64,000 nucleotides of DNA from Paramarasmius palmivorus (lineage: Eukaryota > Basidiomycota > Agaricomycetes > Agaricales > Marasmiaceae), in the NCBI GenBank assembly GCA_037176845.1, contig JAYKXP010000026.1, positions 124,001 to 188,000 of the forward strand. The letters run 5' to 3'. The translations under genes were made by a program, and so were the position numbers. The notes beneath the pieces were generated by a model, which was not told the origin of the DNA, did no database searches, and saw nothing but the letters and a program-made list of their open reading frames with translations. Positions 47,130-58,714 of the stretch are shown here, in pieces (position 1 is the first letter of the stretch; the number at the start of each line of letters is the position of its first letter).

Positions 47130-48181
47130 ATGACAAGAATGTACAAGATTCGGACTTCGCTTCACGTCGTCAACACCGATGGTTCTATTGGTAATGTCAC
47201 CCACTCGCTGAGAGCGGGATTGTGCGTCGATTCTCGGTATCCGTGACAAGCCGCACGGTAGAATACGGATATTGCTGTTTTGAGCGACGACGTTTGGTGC
47301 TAACCCATGATATCCTCGGCATACTAAGTACTTTCTCCACGACATTGGAACATTTCTCGGATTCTCCCACCGTCATTTGAAAGTACCGTAGGCCATCAAA
47401 AACAAGGCCACTGCCACGGTCTATCAGTGGGAAAATGACTGCGCATGGTGGAGTACAAGCTGTTGTCTGCATAGCATGGAGGGTGGCATGATGACTAGAA
47501 TTGACACGAAGAGTTCAGCATGTTTGTCGACTCAAATGATGACCAAAGACGAGTCGCTGGGTAAGTCAATTTATCTGGCTGAGAGCGTATACGACATCTA
47601 CGTGAGTGCATGCTGCACAATTCAATTGACATCAGATCAGAGTCTTCGAAGATTTTTGAGTTATTCGGAGATCGAGATGCTAGCCCCAAATTCAGCTGAT
47701 CATTGTGATCGTACTTTGAACGGATAAGAAGCCGGACAGAGGCATCCAAAAGAAGACGTGGCGATAGACAGGTGTGACACGAGGATCTGCGCAAGTTTCT
47801 CTCCACAACGACCAACATACGATTTTCAAGACTTGTACGACCCAAAATTTGAGGAATCGGACTGAGGTAGGCAGCCTTGGTCATGTGTAGTTACGCGATG
47901 GGCTGAAGCACCAAACAGACAGAAACGCGACGGTTGCGACGGCAAAAATTTCCAAAACAATTTTCTGACAAACTGTCAAGACCTCAAACAAGGTACACGA
48001 AACAGCAAAATTACAGATAGATTTGGGCGTCGGGGCCCCCTGCAATCTCCCGCTTTCCTTTCTTTGGTTCATACCACGACATCTCCCCTGTCTTGCTCGT
48101 CTGTCCATAACGGTCAATCTGTCCAATTAGTCCAAGTGGTTCCTATTTCCTGGATGTCAGCAAACGTTCTCTAATTTGTTG
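47130..48181 (+). other. 1.05 kb gene-free stretch downstream of ALG2
   Basis: Several open frames of 80-130 codons occur on both strands, but none shows a recognisable family, a plausible intron set or a codon pattern like the neighbours. It is treated as non-coding: the ALG2 3' flank and the promoter of the next gene. Confidence 0.5.
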
Positions 48182-50391
48182 ATGGCCGCATTATATCTTC
48201 ATAATGCGATATTTATACCAGAGCCCTCCGAAGCATCATCGTCTCGACCTCGACCTCATTCCCGGACTTATTCCACAGGCACTCTCCGCACTCTCACCAC
48301 CGACCTTTCACATCCTACGGAACCGCTACTTCCCAGTGATATCAATACTGCCACATCAGGCTCGATAGCTTACCAGGACCTTCTCAACCGGCAGCCTTCT
48401 TACCCTGATGGAACGCAGAGCGACTGGGATATGAGTCTTTCTCTCGATGGTGACCCCGCATCCGCGCGAGAGAAACGGGGACATTGGGAAGAGTCAGTAC
48501 GGAGGAGGTTGAGGATTTGGAGGGGTGTAAAGGTGCTATTTGAGGTTGTGCTAGGTGAGTTTAGCGTCTTATGTTGAGGTGTTGCGCACTAATTACTGTA
48601 TACTCGAGGCGCCTGGGCTATCTACAACACCGTTCGCTACTTTATTGCATATACTATCTATTCATCCAGAGAGGGAGAGGCAGTCTCCCTCGCACTGGGT
48701 ACCAGCACAGCTGTTGGTTTCGCATTTTTTCTTTGCGAAGCTGCTCTGGCAGGTTTCCAGTCTCGGCTTATCGCGGTTCATGTCCCTTTACGATCATTGC
48801 TCATTTCACGTACCATCCTTCTCTACATCGCATGTTTCTTTTTGTGTGCTCCGTCCGTTGTGAATCTTGTCGTGACCATAATATGGAGGCATTCACACTC
48901 TACGGAGCTGGATACAGACAGTCGGTGTCAACTAGACATTGATATTATCTGGTCCATAAACCCCTCGAAATCAATTTGCGCTTATGACAATTGGACGGCC
49001 TGGTTGGCTCTGGCCATTTTTCGGGTAGCTTTCACGTTAGTGCTTTCGGTGAGTTGGATTACATTTGAACGACTTCTGTTCTAATCTTCCTATAGGCCTC
49101 TCTCCTCATCACTACTTCACAGTACAATCTCACCCGTAGACCCTCACACTACACGTCCTACCGTCGCAGACACCACCGCCCCCGTCAGGGAAATGGCTCC
49201 CAGCCAGAGGTTTCGACATTGTCAACAACTGCCACGTCTCGTCCGTCTCCAAGTGCAAGTCGCGCACCTTCCCATTCATTACGACATCCATCTCATTCTA
49301 CCGTTGCCTCCCATGCGACTCTCCGGCAAAACACGAGTACAGACCGCCGGTCAGTCAGAACTTCCCAAGCGTCCTCAACCCTCGATCCGCCGTTGTCTGC
49401 TACAAGTCACCAGTCATCTAGCCAACATACTTGCGAGGACAATCCCTCTCCGCCAGCTTCTGTGGACCACTTCAACCCAACGTTGGTACAACAACGACTT
49501 ACGGATGCCATTTATCACTCGCCTACGCCCTCTTACGACAATTCAGCCTCCATGCGGGATGACCACGAGTTGAACAACTTCGTGGATCGCTTCCGTATGC
49601 TCGTCTCCCAGATCGCACGAGAGACCGAAGAGGCCATTGAATACGCTCGACCAGATACCTATGTCACAGAAGTCAATAGCGATTCAGACTCGGATTCGGA
49701 CTCGGACTCCCGACGATCTCCAGAATTCTTCAATGCGGACTATCCGCTGGGTTATCCTCCTCATATGATACCTCCTACTCTAGGATACGACGAATTTGGC
49801 CGCCCGTATCCGCCAGAAGACCACGTCAGGATCCTGAACAGCTACATCCGCCGTATGCCTACCATCGAGTCCCTAGGTTCACGGGAAGTGGCGTCTTCTA
49901 CAAATTCTTACCGAGACCACGAAAGGCTAGGAAGTCTGAGCATTCACACGCTCAGCCGACCCCCAACAAGGACGATGACATTAACCGACTTCACAGGGAG
50001 CGAGCCACCTAGCCGGGCCAATAGTCTCAGTTTGAATATGGCTGCGCTTGCTGGTTCTGGTACCAATGGATCCAATGGCGTGTTTCAGCCACCGACACCA
50101 GGTGGTAATAGTACGAGCCATCAGAGTATTTCCGAAACGGGAGAATGGGCAGGGGATAGAGATAGAACAGACCAGGATTCGCCAGTGGAACTCAGTGACG
50201 CAGGAAGGTCTGGGAGTCAGAGGAGCCAGAGAAGTAGTCGACCTTCCATCAGTAGGAGCACCTTTTCCTATTATACGGCTGCTAGTGGAGTCGTACCTGC
50301 TGGAAATGGGAACACGAGCTCTCCAGCTCAAACGCCCAGCTCTGGTGGTTTTGCGTCATTGCCTGACGACACTAACCCTCGGACCTCTTGA
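48182..50391 (+). CDS. Unrecognised four-helix membrane protein with long Ser-rich tail
   Basis: I do not recognise a family. Exons 48182-48554, 48609-49048 and 49096-50391 give 702 residues. The N-terminal 95 residues are Ser/Pro-rich. Four hydrophobic segments follow between about residues 105 and 285: VKVLFEVVLGAWAIYNTVRY, AVGFAFFLCEAALAG, ILLYIACFFLCAPSVVNLVV and WLALAIFRVAFTLVLSASLL. The tail of about 400 residues is Ser/Thr/Pro-rich, with one ordered helical patch (ELNNFVDRFRMLVSQIARETEEAIEYA) and an acidic SDSDSDSDSDS run. The tail ends in Ser-rich sequence. The start at 48182 is the first ATG in the open frame, and an upstream exon cannot be excluded. Membrane scaffold or signalling roles are possible, but nothing in the sequence proves one. 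Confidence 0.65.
49678..49712 (+). repeat. Short Ser-Asp repeat in the membrane protein tail
   Basis: A GATTCAGACTCGGATTCGGA-type hexamer repeat encodes alternating Ser and Asp, a likely CK2 phosphorylation patch. Confidence 0.7.
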
Positions 50392-51241
50392 GGTACGTTA
50401 TGTATTTAGATTGTTACCATCCGTTCGCTCTCGTTTCACAGACAAATTGTACCAATATCTGCATTTTGCCTACCTTATTCTGCCCCATATTGAATGTTTC
50501 GCGCGCTTCCTGGCTTCTCAGGGCAACCAACTCTGTTCACTTCTCTGGTTCTTGTGGTTCGGACATTAACAAAAGGACACGAAGAATATCTGTAACCATC
50601 TCTTTTCCCAGTCTGTCGATGATCATTGTAGCTATCATATAGGCCGGACGCTAGCCGGTGTTTTCCATTCTCCTTCTGTCATCACCATAGACGCCTTTCC
50701 TAATAACCCTTTCGTACTGTATGCGTAGGGACAGTTGTATCTCAGTGTAATAGCCTAATAAAAAGAGTAGCTAGGAGAAGTGGGGGCACCGCGCTGCCTC
50801 GGCCGGTGGGCGTCGACGGGCGGGGCTTGAGCCTAACCACGTGATTCGTTTCAAAGAAACGTAAGCTACGTAACCGCCGTTGCTCCGATTCATCCTTTAT
50901 CCTTGTACTTGAGTATGTACCTCTTCCCTTGTTTGATCAGATAAAATTCAACGTTTTGGGCTAGGTACGTTCAGGTTATCCAAGATCAGATTCTTAGCGG
51001 GCTTGAACACGAATACCCAACTAGTAGCAGTTGAAATGGTATGTGATCCGGGTCCTCCAATTGCAAAGTCCAAACTCAGACTAACTCGAAATTGATTATT
51101 GCTGCCACGCTATCTATGGCTTTATATAGGTCAGTCCGATACACCTGGATATTACAAACAAGGCCCTAATCATACAGGTCCACAGACGTATACGGATAGT
51201 TGAACATTCGGAAAGACTACCACCTCAATCGTTTGTGCAGG
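50392..51241 (+). other. 850 bp gene-free stretch upstream of the P450 gene
   Basis: It contains the 3' flank of the membrane protein gene, a GC-rich patch at about 50780-50830, a CACGTG core near 50838 and a TATATAG-like motif near 51123. The last two may belong to the P450 promoter. No gene was recognised. Confidence 0.45.
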
Positions 51242-53560
51242 ATGGCCATTAGTAAATGGGTTTCTGTTATCTCCGTTCTGATCTTTCTGTACTACATCAA
51301 GAAGCGATGGAGCCTCTTACGTCTCCGAGCCAAGATGCCGCCTGGACCAGCATTGAGCTTCTTTGGGGACAACCGAAGCTGTGTCCCTGCAATCGCACCA
51401 TGGGAGGCTTTCAAGAACCTTAACCGTTGCTATGGCCCAGTTGTGTCGTTCTTCTTGGGAAGTACTCCGGTTGTTGGTGCGTAATCTCTCGTTCAGTACC
51501 CAGACGGATCGTTTCTGATGACTAGCTTGCATAAAAGTCTTGGGCACTGCGCAAGCAGCATGGGACCTACTCGAGAAGCGCGGAGACATATATTCGAGTC
51601 GACCCCGTAACATTATGGCGTAAGTGGCCACTCGTTGAAATCGCCCGACAACCGCGTGTCTGAAGCGTTGGAAGAAATGAGATCCTTTCTGGTGGTATGC
51701 GGGGGATTGGTATGCCTTACGGTCCGAGATGGCGGAAATGGCGTACTGTGCGTTAGCATTGTACATGGTTTATTCCATGCATGAGCTAACTTCTCTCACA
51801 GCTTCAGCAATCTGCACTCAATATCCAAGCTTCCGCTACCTACCGCGTTCTGCAGACAATCGAATCTTCGATTCTTCTTCGGGAGCTTTTGAAGACCAAC
51901 AATCCAGAAAGCCATCGATCACACATGATGAGGTACATCGTCAGCATTTCCTAAAGAGTCTTTATATCGATATCATTAATTCAAAAGATATGCGATATCT
52001 ATAACATTCTGTGTTGCCTATGGCCGTCGGGTCGAGGAACTGAATGACCCGCTGGTCATTGCAAATCAGAGAATCGAACAACGCGAGTACCTTCTGGATG
52101 TAGTGACCAAACTAAGGCTAATTTTTTGTACAACTTAGACTTTGGGCGGTAAGCGCCGATTTGAGGATGATTAAACATTTACTGACCTTTTTTGCGTGCA
52201 GGGCAATGTGCGTATACTTTGAGTTTCCGGAGCCCTCTCGATGATAACATTTACTATAGGATGCCTGGACAACTCGTTGATTCCGTGGGTACACTAGGTT
52301 TATCTGCGTTTGTCGCAACGACTGACTGTCAGCATACTCAGTGGCCGATTTTGCTGTACCTTCCGGTGACATTTTGGAAGTTTCTAAAAACGTTCAATGA
52401 CATCTCATTACTTTCTGATAACAGACACCACTTCAGTGGTTCCGCTACAAGGCAGACCGTGATCGGGCATTCGATACTCGAGTGTACATGGATGCTCTCA
52501 ACGACGTGAAAGCTCGTTTGAAACAAGGAATAGCGCAGCCTTCTATGGCCACTCACGCGATTGAGAAACAAGAGGAATTCGGTTTGAACGATTTAGAGAC
52601 CGCTTATGCACTTTCAGCCCCATGGTCAGCTGGCGTAGCAACGGTGAGTTCGGCGCTAAGTGTCCAAGAGTCCTGCTCACCATCTAAGTAGACGATCAGT
52701 GCGATAGAGGTTGCCATTCGTAGGTCAAATTGCAGATATTTTCGTCTATACTTCTGATATGGACAATTACAGTGGCCATGTTGCATTTTCCGTCCGTCAT
52801 GCGTGATGCTCAGAAGGAACTGGATAACGTCATTGGGAATTCTCGCCTACCCAGCTTCGCCGATTATGATTCACTTCCCTATATGCAAGCGTTATTGAAA
52901 GAGACGCTGCGGTAAATATAACGGGCTCCCTTGTAGTGCGAGACTCAACGCTTCCGTCGTAGGTGGAGACCTATAGCCCCGACTGGTGTCGCCCACTCGG
53001 TCACCGAAGACAACGTGTATAATGGGATGTTCATTCCACGCGGAAGTACCGTCTATGCCAACATATAGTGCGCAGGTTCTCTCCTCTTGCCACTTCCAAT
53101 TAACATGGTTTCAACAGTGAAATTGTCTCGGACCCACAGCTGTTCCCAGATCCTGACAAGTTCATGCCTGAACGATTTCTGAACAGCAGTGATGCCAGGC
53201 TCGCGAATTACACTGTCTCATTCGGCTTCGGACGACGGATTTGTCCTGGTTTGCATATCGCGCAGCAGTCCATGTTCATCATCATCGCAAGGTAAGTAGT
53301 TTACTAGGCGGATATGAGTTTTGACCGCTGGCCTCATGGAACCCTCTACAAGGATGCTGTGGGCATTTGATGTCCTGCCTCTGAAGGATGGGGATGGGAA
53401 CGTGACTATCCCATCGTCCAATGACTTCACAAAGGCTGGCTTGGTGAGGCGTCCCGTAAACCTCAAGTACCGATTAGCACCCCGTCAAGAAGGGGTAAGG
53501 GAGATCATTAATTCCGAAGCTGAAAGGGCTGAAGCGGAGGCAGCTGCATGGGATACATGA
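51242..53560 (+). CDS. Cytochrome P450 (microsomal, basidiomycete type)
   Basis: This is a haem monooxygenase anchored in the ER; it inserts one oxygen atom using electrons from a P450 reductase. The substrate is unknown. A set of 14 exons gives 515 residues, the usual P450 length. The membrane anchor is WVSVISVLIFLYYI (residues 6-19), followed by the Pro-rich hinge MPPGPALSFFG. Then come RGDIYSSRPRNIM and GIGMPYGPRWRKWR (helix C). The I-helix region is SAGVATTISAIEVAILAMLHFP. The ETLRWRP motif (about 350-353) is the K-helix ExxR. PERFLNSSD precedes the haem loop FGFGRRICPG, with the Cys ligand near residue 431 (53221-53250). The stretch 52087-52259 is hard to splice: a 6-nt exon at 52202-52207 keeps the frame, but other joins are possible. 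Confidence 0.85.
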
Positions 53561-53684
53561 ATGTCAAATGTACTATTAGTTCGCGATCGAATCTGATACC
53601 AATTGAGGCCTGTCTTGGAGGGCTGGCAGAAACGCAAGTACACAACCTTGAGACAAAGTCGTACAGACATCGGTACAGTACATG

Positions 53685-55506
53685 TTACAAAAAGTCGAGC
53701 ATCTCGAGGTCATGCTCTTTCTTCACCAAGCCATAGCCTTTGCAACAAGTATGTTTGGACGACGAGCGTCACCGTGAACCAGATCATGTCTATGTAGGAT
53801 ACTGACCGTGTCTTGGACTGCTTGACGCACAGAAGCCGATACACCATCCACAGCCACCCGACCAAGTACGTACTCCATCACAACCATCTTTCGCCAACCA
53901 CATTCATTTCGTTCGGGATTATCCAGCCAAACCGTTCCACAGTACAACAGCTCCGGTGCCCTTCCTTCCCTCATGAAAGTTTTGTGTGCTTCCTCACAAT
54001 ATCGTTCAACAAACTTCACCACCAACAGCTGACTCGGATCTTCAACGGCAGTAACCAGGAACGTCTTGCAAGATGGGTCGTCTCCCTTCAAGGGGCGTAA
54101 GTAGCGAAACTTGATTCTCTTGCCTTCGTTGTCCATGTAAGTCGTTGCTACTGGGAAAAATCTCGAATCTGCGATCTGGGAACTCTTGGGTGCGACTGCG
54201 GCGACCAGTCTGGCATAGAAGTCCCTGAGGTCGTGTACAGACCACCGAAGTGCATGGAAGACTCGTGCGACCTGAAATACGCGTTCGTCGTCGATGGCAC
54301 GACTGTTTCCTAGCCACAGATAGTATCAAGGGCTGCACTGTTATGTGTGATGTAAATACAACGCCAAGGACGATTATCGAGGCCCCGGTAGTTGAAATTA
54401 CGAATGATGGGCAGCAGCATGACTTGGCGATAACCTATAATGATATCATTAGACACTGGACTCAAACAAAGAAATGTACATAGTTGGCCTTGTTGCTGGG
54501 TTCAGCCCAGTGCTGAAGATATGAAGAGAATCCCTCTGCGAACCCGTTGCAGTCCCAATCCAACTCACTCTTTCGTTGAACAACATCCGAAGCAACACCA
54601 AGTAGCTTGTCCGTGCGAACGTAGAGAGAGAAATGATCCGCTGAAACAGTTGGTTGTTTAACACCATACGACAGGAGATCGTGTAGAAGTTGCTGGCAGA
54701 GAGCATTGGCTGTCGACATGACCGAGGCGGAGGCCATGAGCTTTGCAGTAGATTCTACGAGTTCTTCTGGGAGTTTCTCAGACACATCAGCGATGAGGGC
54801 ACGGAACTTGGCAAAGGCAGGGTGAATGATACCGATAGGAAGCCCAAGGGTGTTCGCTCCATCCATTGCCCGGTATCGGTGCTTGACTGCCTTGAACTGT
54901 CTTGTAATTGGCCAGTAGGCTGCTGACAGATGGAGAACACTCGCAATCGTCCTCCAAGAATTGCTTGAATTCTGAGCTGCATTAAATGGAGGAACGGAAA
55001 GATACGAAGGCTCACGCACTTTTCTTGAAGTTTCCCAACGGGTCGTTGTCGACCCCATCCTGGTTTCCATCCTTTCTCTTGCGCTTGAATGACCCGCAAG
55101 ACCTCCGCGATCACAACCGCAGCGCGTGCTTCTTAATACCCTTCGAATAGGAAACCCGGCGATACATCTCCTCACTTGACAGGTCGTTGCAGAAAGTTGC
55201 GAAATCACCATCCACTTCATCCAGACGCGCAATCAAGTTAGCTTGGTCATCACCTAGAACCAGAAAAGGCTATTGAATTCATAATGCTCAGTGAGAAACA
55301 CAATTTAGTCAATGATAATCGATAAGGAATGAATTAATGACCTTCCACAGACGCAGGCGTCCGTCTCGTTTGTGTCGTAATGCCACGGTGACTCGCAGAT
55401 CAGAAATCAAAGCATCTTTCGGGATTTGGACGAACTCTTTGGCTGTGGTATTGTTCTCTTCGACGATGAAGTATACTCGGGCGAAATCGTCAGTGGTGGT
55501 GGACAT
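53685..55506 (-). pseudogene. Crinkler-type protein with C-terminal kinase-like domain, frameshifted
   Basis: The N-terminus from 55506 (FARVYFIVEENNTTAKEFVQI) looks like the ubiquitin-like head of fungal Crinkler-type proteins. The body matches a family common in Agaricomycetes, with GIIHPAFAKFRALI, ADHFSLYVRTDKLLGVA, LQHWAEPSNKANY, CPSFVISTTGA, NSRAIDDERVFQVARVFHALR and a kinase-like part with VVKFVERYCEEAH and the catalytic loop VHGDARRPNILV. The reading frame breaks at least twice and probably three times: near 54858-54875, near 54314-54330 and near 53738-53743. After the last break the frame reaches only MLDFL and a stop, so the DFD metal site and C-lobe are cut. Introns that restore the frame at these points were not found. 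Sequencing error is possible but would have to recur. Kinase activity is unlikely. Confidence 0.6.
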
Positions 55507-55544
55507 GGCGCAAAATGGTAGAACTAGAAGCTGAAGACAATATG

Positions 55545-55784
55545 TCACGTGCTGCCTATACCGTCGGTTGGCGTCTCTCCTTCTTGAACTTCAAGTAACA
55601 GAGCCGGTATATTGTCTTCTGTACGAGTAAACACGACTTGCCAGGCTAATTCTCCTTCATAGCTCTTGGCTGCTCCTTGTTGATTCTCAGGTGGATACCG
55701 GTAACTACTACTCCAATGATCCCTTTTATTCAGATTCCTTGGGCGAGCATGGGAACTTGCCATACCATCATCCTTAGGCTTCAC
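55545..55784 (-). pseudogene. Possible fragment of a Crinkler/kinase-family gene
   Basis: A short open frame just upstream of the kinase pseudogene includes ELAWQVVFTRTEDNIPALLLEVQEG. That pattern (helix, then ALLLEV/I) occurs in the central part of related basidiomycete proteins as I remember them. There is no clear start or flanking exons. It may be a relic of a second copy or a chance frame. Confidence 0.25.
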
Positions 55785-56499
55785 TCACACTGACGCGGTG
55801 AAGCCTCCTGTGAGTTTCCAGTACGAGATAGTATCCTCGTAGATGCTGCAAACGGGAAGCTTCTGGCTTCATAGCAGTTGGGTAAGTGCTTACTAGTATG
55901 CGCACTACGCATCAACTTCTCACCTCCTTCAACAGACTCGAGTCATCGTCACGGCGGACAGAACCGACACTATCTCTGGATATGTATGCTGTTCAAACAT
56001 TCAAGCTTAAGGTCCACCAGAGGTCCACTCTGTATCCCATCGTTTGTCGAGCCGTGAGAAGAAGCTCAGATTTATTCTCATCTTGGTGAGAGCGATGAAA
56101 CATACTGGTCGCTCAGAGAAAGTGATTTTATTTCCTTTTCAGAGTAGATGACGTTTGAATTGAAGGAAATACGTCGTTCATTGTTGGATCTCCAACCAAT
56201 TCTATGTCGTGTCCTGCTATCCTGCGAATGCACTTCCCTATACCCCTCTCATTGCTCCACCATCTTTATTTCCAGGCCAAGGGTCGTGCCTCTCTGCCCT
56301 GGCTTGTCAACCAGTAATACCCAGGACATTGATTGGGCCAGCTCGAGCCTTTTTTGCGATCCCACAATTCACTCAGGTCGTTGGGAGCAATACTGGGAAA
56401 AATGCCTCACCTATACAAGGTCTTCTACCCACGGATGTAATCTTTAAATGCGAGAACTCCAACTCTCTTCGCATCGTCGTCTTTTGCCCAAACCTCGCC
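55785..56499 (+). other. Gene-free stretch upstream of the small secreted protein
   Basis: About 715 bp with only short frames of no recognisable family. It should hold the promoter of the gene at 56500. Confidence 0.45.
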
Positions 56500-57274
56500 A
56501 TGCTCTTCCGCTCCATCTTCTCGCTCGCTTGCATCTCGGCCGTTCTGGCCAACCCTCTGCACCCGAGACAGACAGAGAACACGAATGAGCAAATCAACCA
56601 GATTGTTGACAGTCTCGACATGGCTATCCATGTCAGTATTCCTAACATTTGTAGGTGTACGTTGACTTTGATTTATGTTGGGCTCACTCTGTCCCCGATT
56701 ATAGTGACGATGCAAGCCAGCCACCGAGCCAACGATGCAACTGTGGGCCCAGAGCTCGCCGACGTGACCACTGCGTTCAACTCTACTGCGAATGATCTCA
56801 ATGCCACCCCGATCAGCTCAGGGTCAGTGGGTTTTCAAGCTTAATGTACTTCAAACTCGAGCTGATAATGCCTTTCACAACGAAGGAGCAACACCACCAG
56901 ACCACGAGACGACGATATTACTGTGACTTACACCACAGCCTTGTCGTAAGTACAATCTCTCTTTATGACCTGCCGTCCGTTCCTCAACATGATTGCAATA
57001 GGATGACTGTAACTGGAATTTCCGGCCTCACGGAGGACATGGTCCCTGGTCTTCGCGGTATGCTCGATGACCTCGATGAAGCCATTGCGGCTTCCATTGC
57101 TGCGCTGAACCGCACCCTTCCGGGATCTGGGACGCTTACTCACATCATGTCAGCGGCTTGTTCACTTTACCTGAATTGTCGACGTTCATACGTTTATTCT
57201 CTAGGATGCTCGACGCTAGGCAATTTGCCGAGGCGCAGGGCTTGGATGCGACAGTTGCGGCCCTTGGCTTCTAA
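56500..57274 (+). CDS. Small secreted protein, unrecognised
   Basis: Exons 56500-56650, 56705-56822, 56886-56945, 57002-57148 and 57205-57274 give 181 residues. The signal peptide MLFRSIFSLACISAVLANP is followed by a probable Kex2 site (HPRQTE). The mature part is short, acidic and helical, with N-glycosylation sequons (NST, NDT/NAT-like sites) and LTEDMVPGLRGMLDDLDEAI. It ends QFAEAQGLDATVAALGF. Only one cysteine occurs, in the signal region, so it is not a hydrophobin or a cysteine-rich effector. I do not recognise a family. Small secreted helical proteins of this type are common in mushroom secretomes. The first donor was placed at 56651 (GTAGGT) because a join at 56641 would give a stop. 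Confidence 0.6.
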
Positions 57275-57570
57275 GTTCAGACTTATTTATTGATATTCGT
57301 ACTCACATAGTCGCCTTTTCTCTTCCTTTTCGAACCAAATTGTCTATTCGTCTGAGTACGTCAACCGTAATTTGAATCTCAAGTACATGTTGCATGTCTA
57401 CTGCCGTCCGTTCTTACAAAACCTAAGATACAGTATCCAGTGCCGCTATTGAAAGAAGTCCTTGTGATGGTTACATGAGTTACTTGGTAGGTCCGAAAGG
57501 CCAGAGTATGGGTACAGTGCTGTGGAAGCAGTAACATTAGCAAGGTAAAAGGAATATGAACTGGCAAAGC

Positions 57571-58714
57571 TCACTTCTTGTAATGTTGCCATTTGGGATC
57601 ATCGCCAAACTTCTTGTCACCAGCCTTTTCGAGGAGCGGGACGCCAGATACCTAACAATAGGGTAAGCTGCGGGAATGAGGTAACGTACAAGGTGCTTGC
57701 CTTGGTGATAATGAAATATGTAAACAGAGGGCTAATTGCAGCCAAAGCTACAGTACCCCTCGGGAAGTATGGGGTTTGCAGAGCTCGAGTAGAGAGTAAC
57801 CAGATGCCGGTCCAAAGCCCGAGTTCCCCGACATAGCTGATGTAGGCGTAAGTATTACGATCAAATGAAGGACAGAGTAGCCTACTTTGGATGCCGGCTG
57901 ATGCTCCAGAGTCCGCTGGTAATGAACTTCTCGTCGTGTTCCTTGTTATCTTTTTGACGTCGCCAAATGGACTTTTGGCGGTCGGCAACGATCTCAAAAA
58001 GGAAAGAGCCTGCAAACAAGGCAATACCAGCGTAGTCGCGTGCGGAAAGTGGTGGGTGAGCAGCCGCAGGAATGGCGTTGGAGAGATAGACAGGAAGTCC
58101 GACGAGTAAGGTCCAAGTGGCTAGTTGAATGGGTTTCAATAACACAGAGATATGAAGAGGGAGGATCAAACGCACCTTGGGCTATCCAAGAAACCGTGAA
58201 ACGACTCGGTTTTCGTTTAATTTCATCGAACCGGGAATCTCCGTTGTACTTGAGAGCTCTCTATTGTATTGAGTCAGAGCTTGTTTTTTCAAGATAGTGG
58301 GTCGTGGTTACCTGAAACAAGAAGCTTCCCAGACGTGCAGACCATATAGCTAGACCGGCAGACAAGAGGAGCTGACGAGGTGCAAAGGTCGAGAATGCAG
58401 GAAGTGGTATCCATTTCCCGGCAGTGACACTGGCCCTGAGAGTCGGGTAATAGAGGGATACGAAAGCAGTCGACAAGAAACCTAAATATCAAACTGGTTC
58501 TCAGATAACCGTCCCAATTGGTCCGGAAAACGAAAGGGTCTTACCGACAGCACCCCCAAAGTCATAAAACTTGTCGTTCTGCTGAGGCACAAACACGAGG
58601 GCAAAGGCTTTGATGAAAGAAGTCAGAGAAGCTCGATATAACAGCTGGAATATTACCTGTTTGCACCGCGTATGCAGTTGTTAATGATGGAATCAACTTG
58701 GAGAAGACAGACAT
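57571..58714 (-). CDS. DUF1295 (steroid 5-alpha-reductase-like) membrane protein
   Basis: DUF1295 proteins are integral membrane enzymes of the steroid 5-alpha-reductase / isoprenylcysteine methyltransferase fold; their substrate in fungi is unknown. Exons 58657-58714, 58545-58607, 58312-58481, 58176-58260, 57886-58120, 57701-57836 and 57571-57651 give 275 residues. Helices include VSLYYPTLRAS, QLLLSAGLAIWSARLGSFLF, TWTLLVGLPVYLSNA and YAGIALFAGSFLFEIVADRQK. The conserved C-terminal cofactor motif is FITSGLWSISRHPNYVGELG, then VSGVPLLEKAGDKKFGDDPKW. The last intron (57652-57700) appears to use a GC donor (AAG|GCAAGC). Read without it the frame ends early and loses VSGVPLLE. The start is MSVFSKLIPSL at 58714. 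The gene is divergent from the AT-hook gene. Confidence 0.85.

Noticed and set aside
47130..48181. Open frames of 80-130 codons on both strands taken as possible small genes
   Set aside because: No family features, no consistent introns, and frames overlap each other on opposite strands.
52087..52259. P450 gene as a pseudogene because of stops in this stretch
   Set aside because: At least one set of GT...AG joins restores a 515-residue protein with intact motifs before and after, so decay is not needed.
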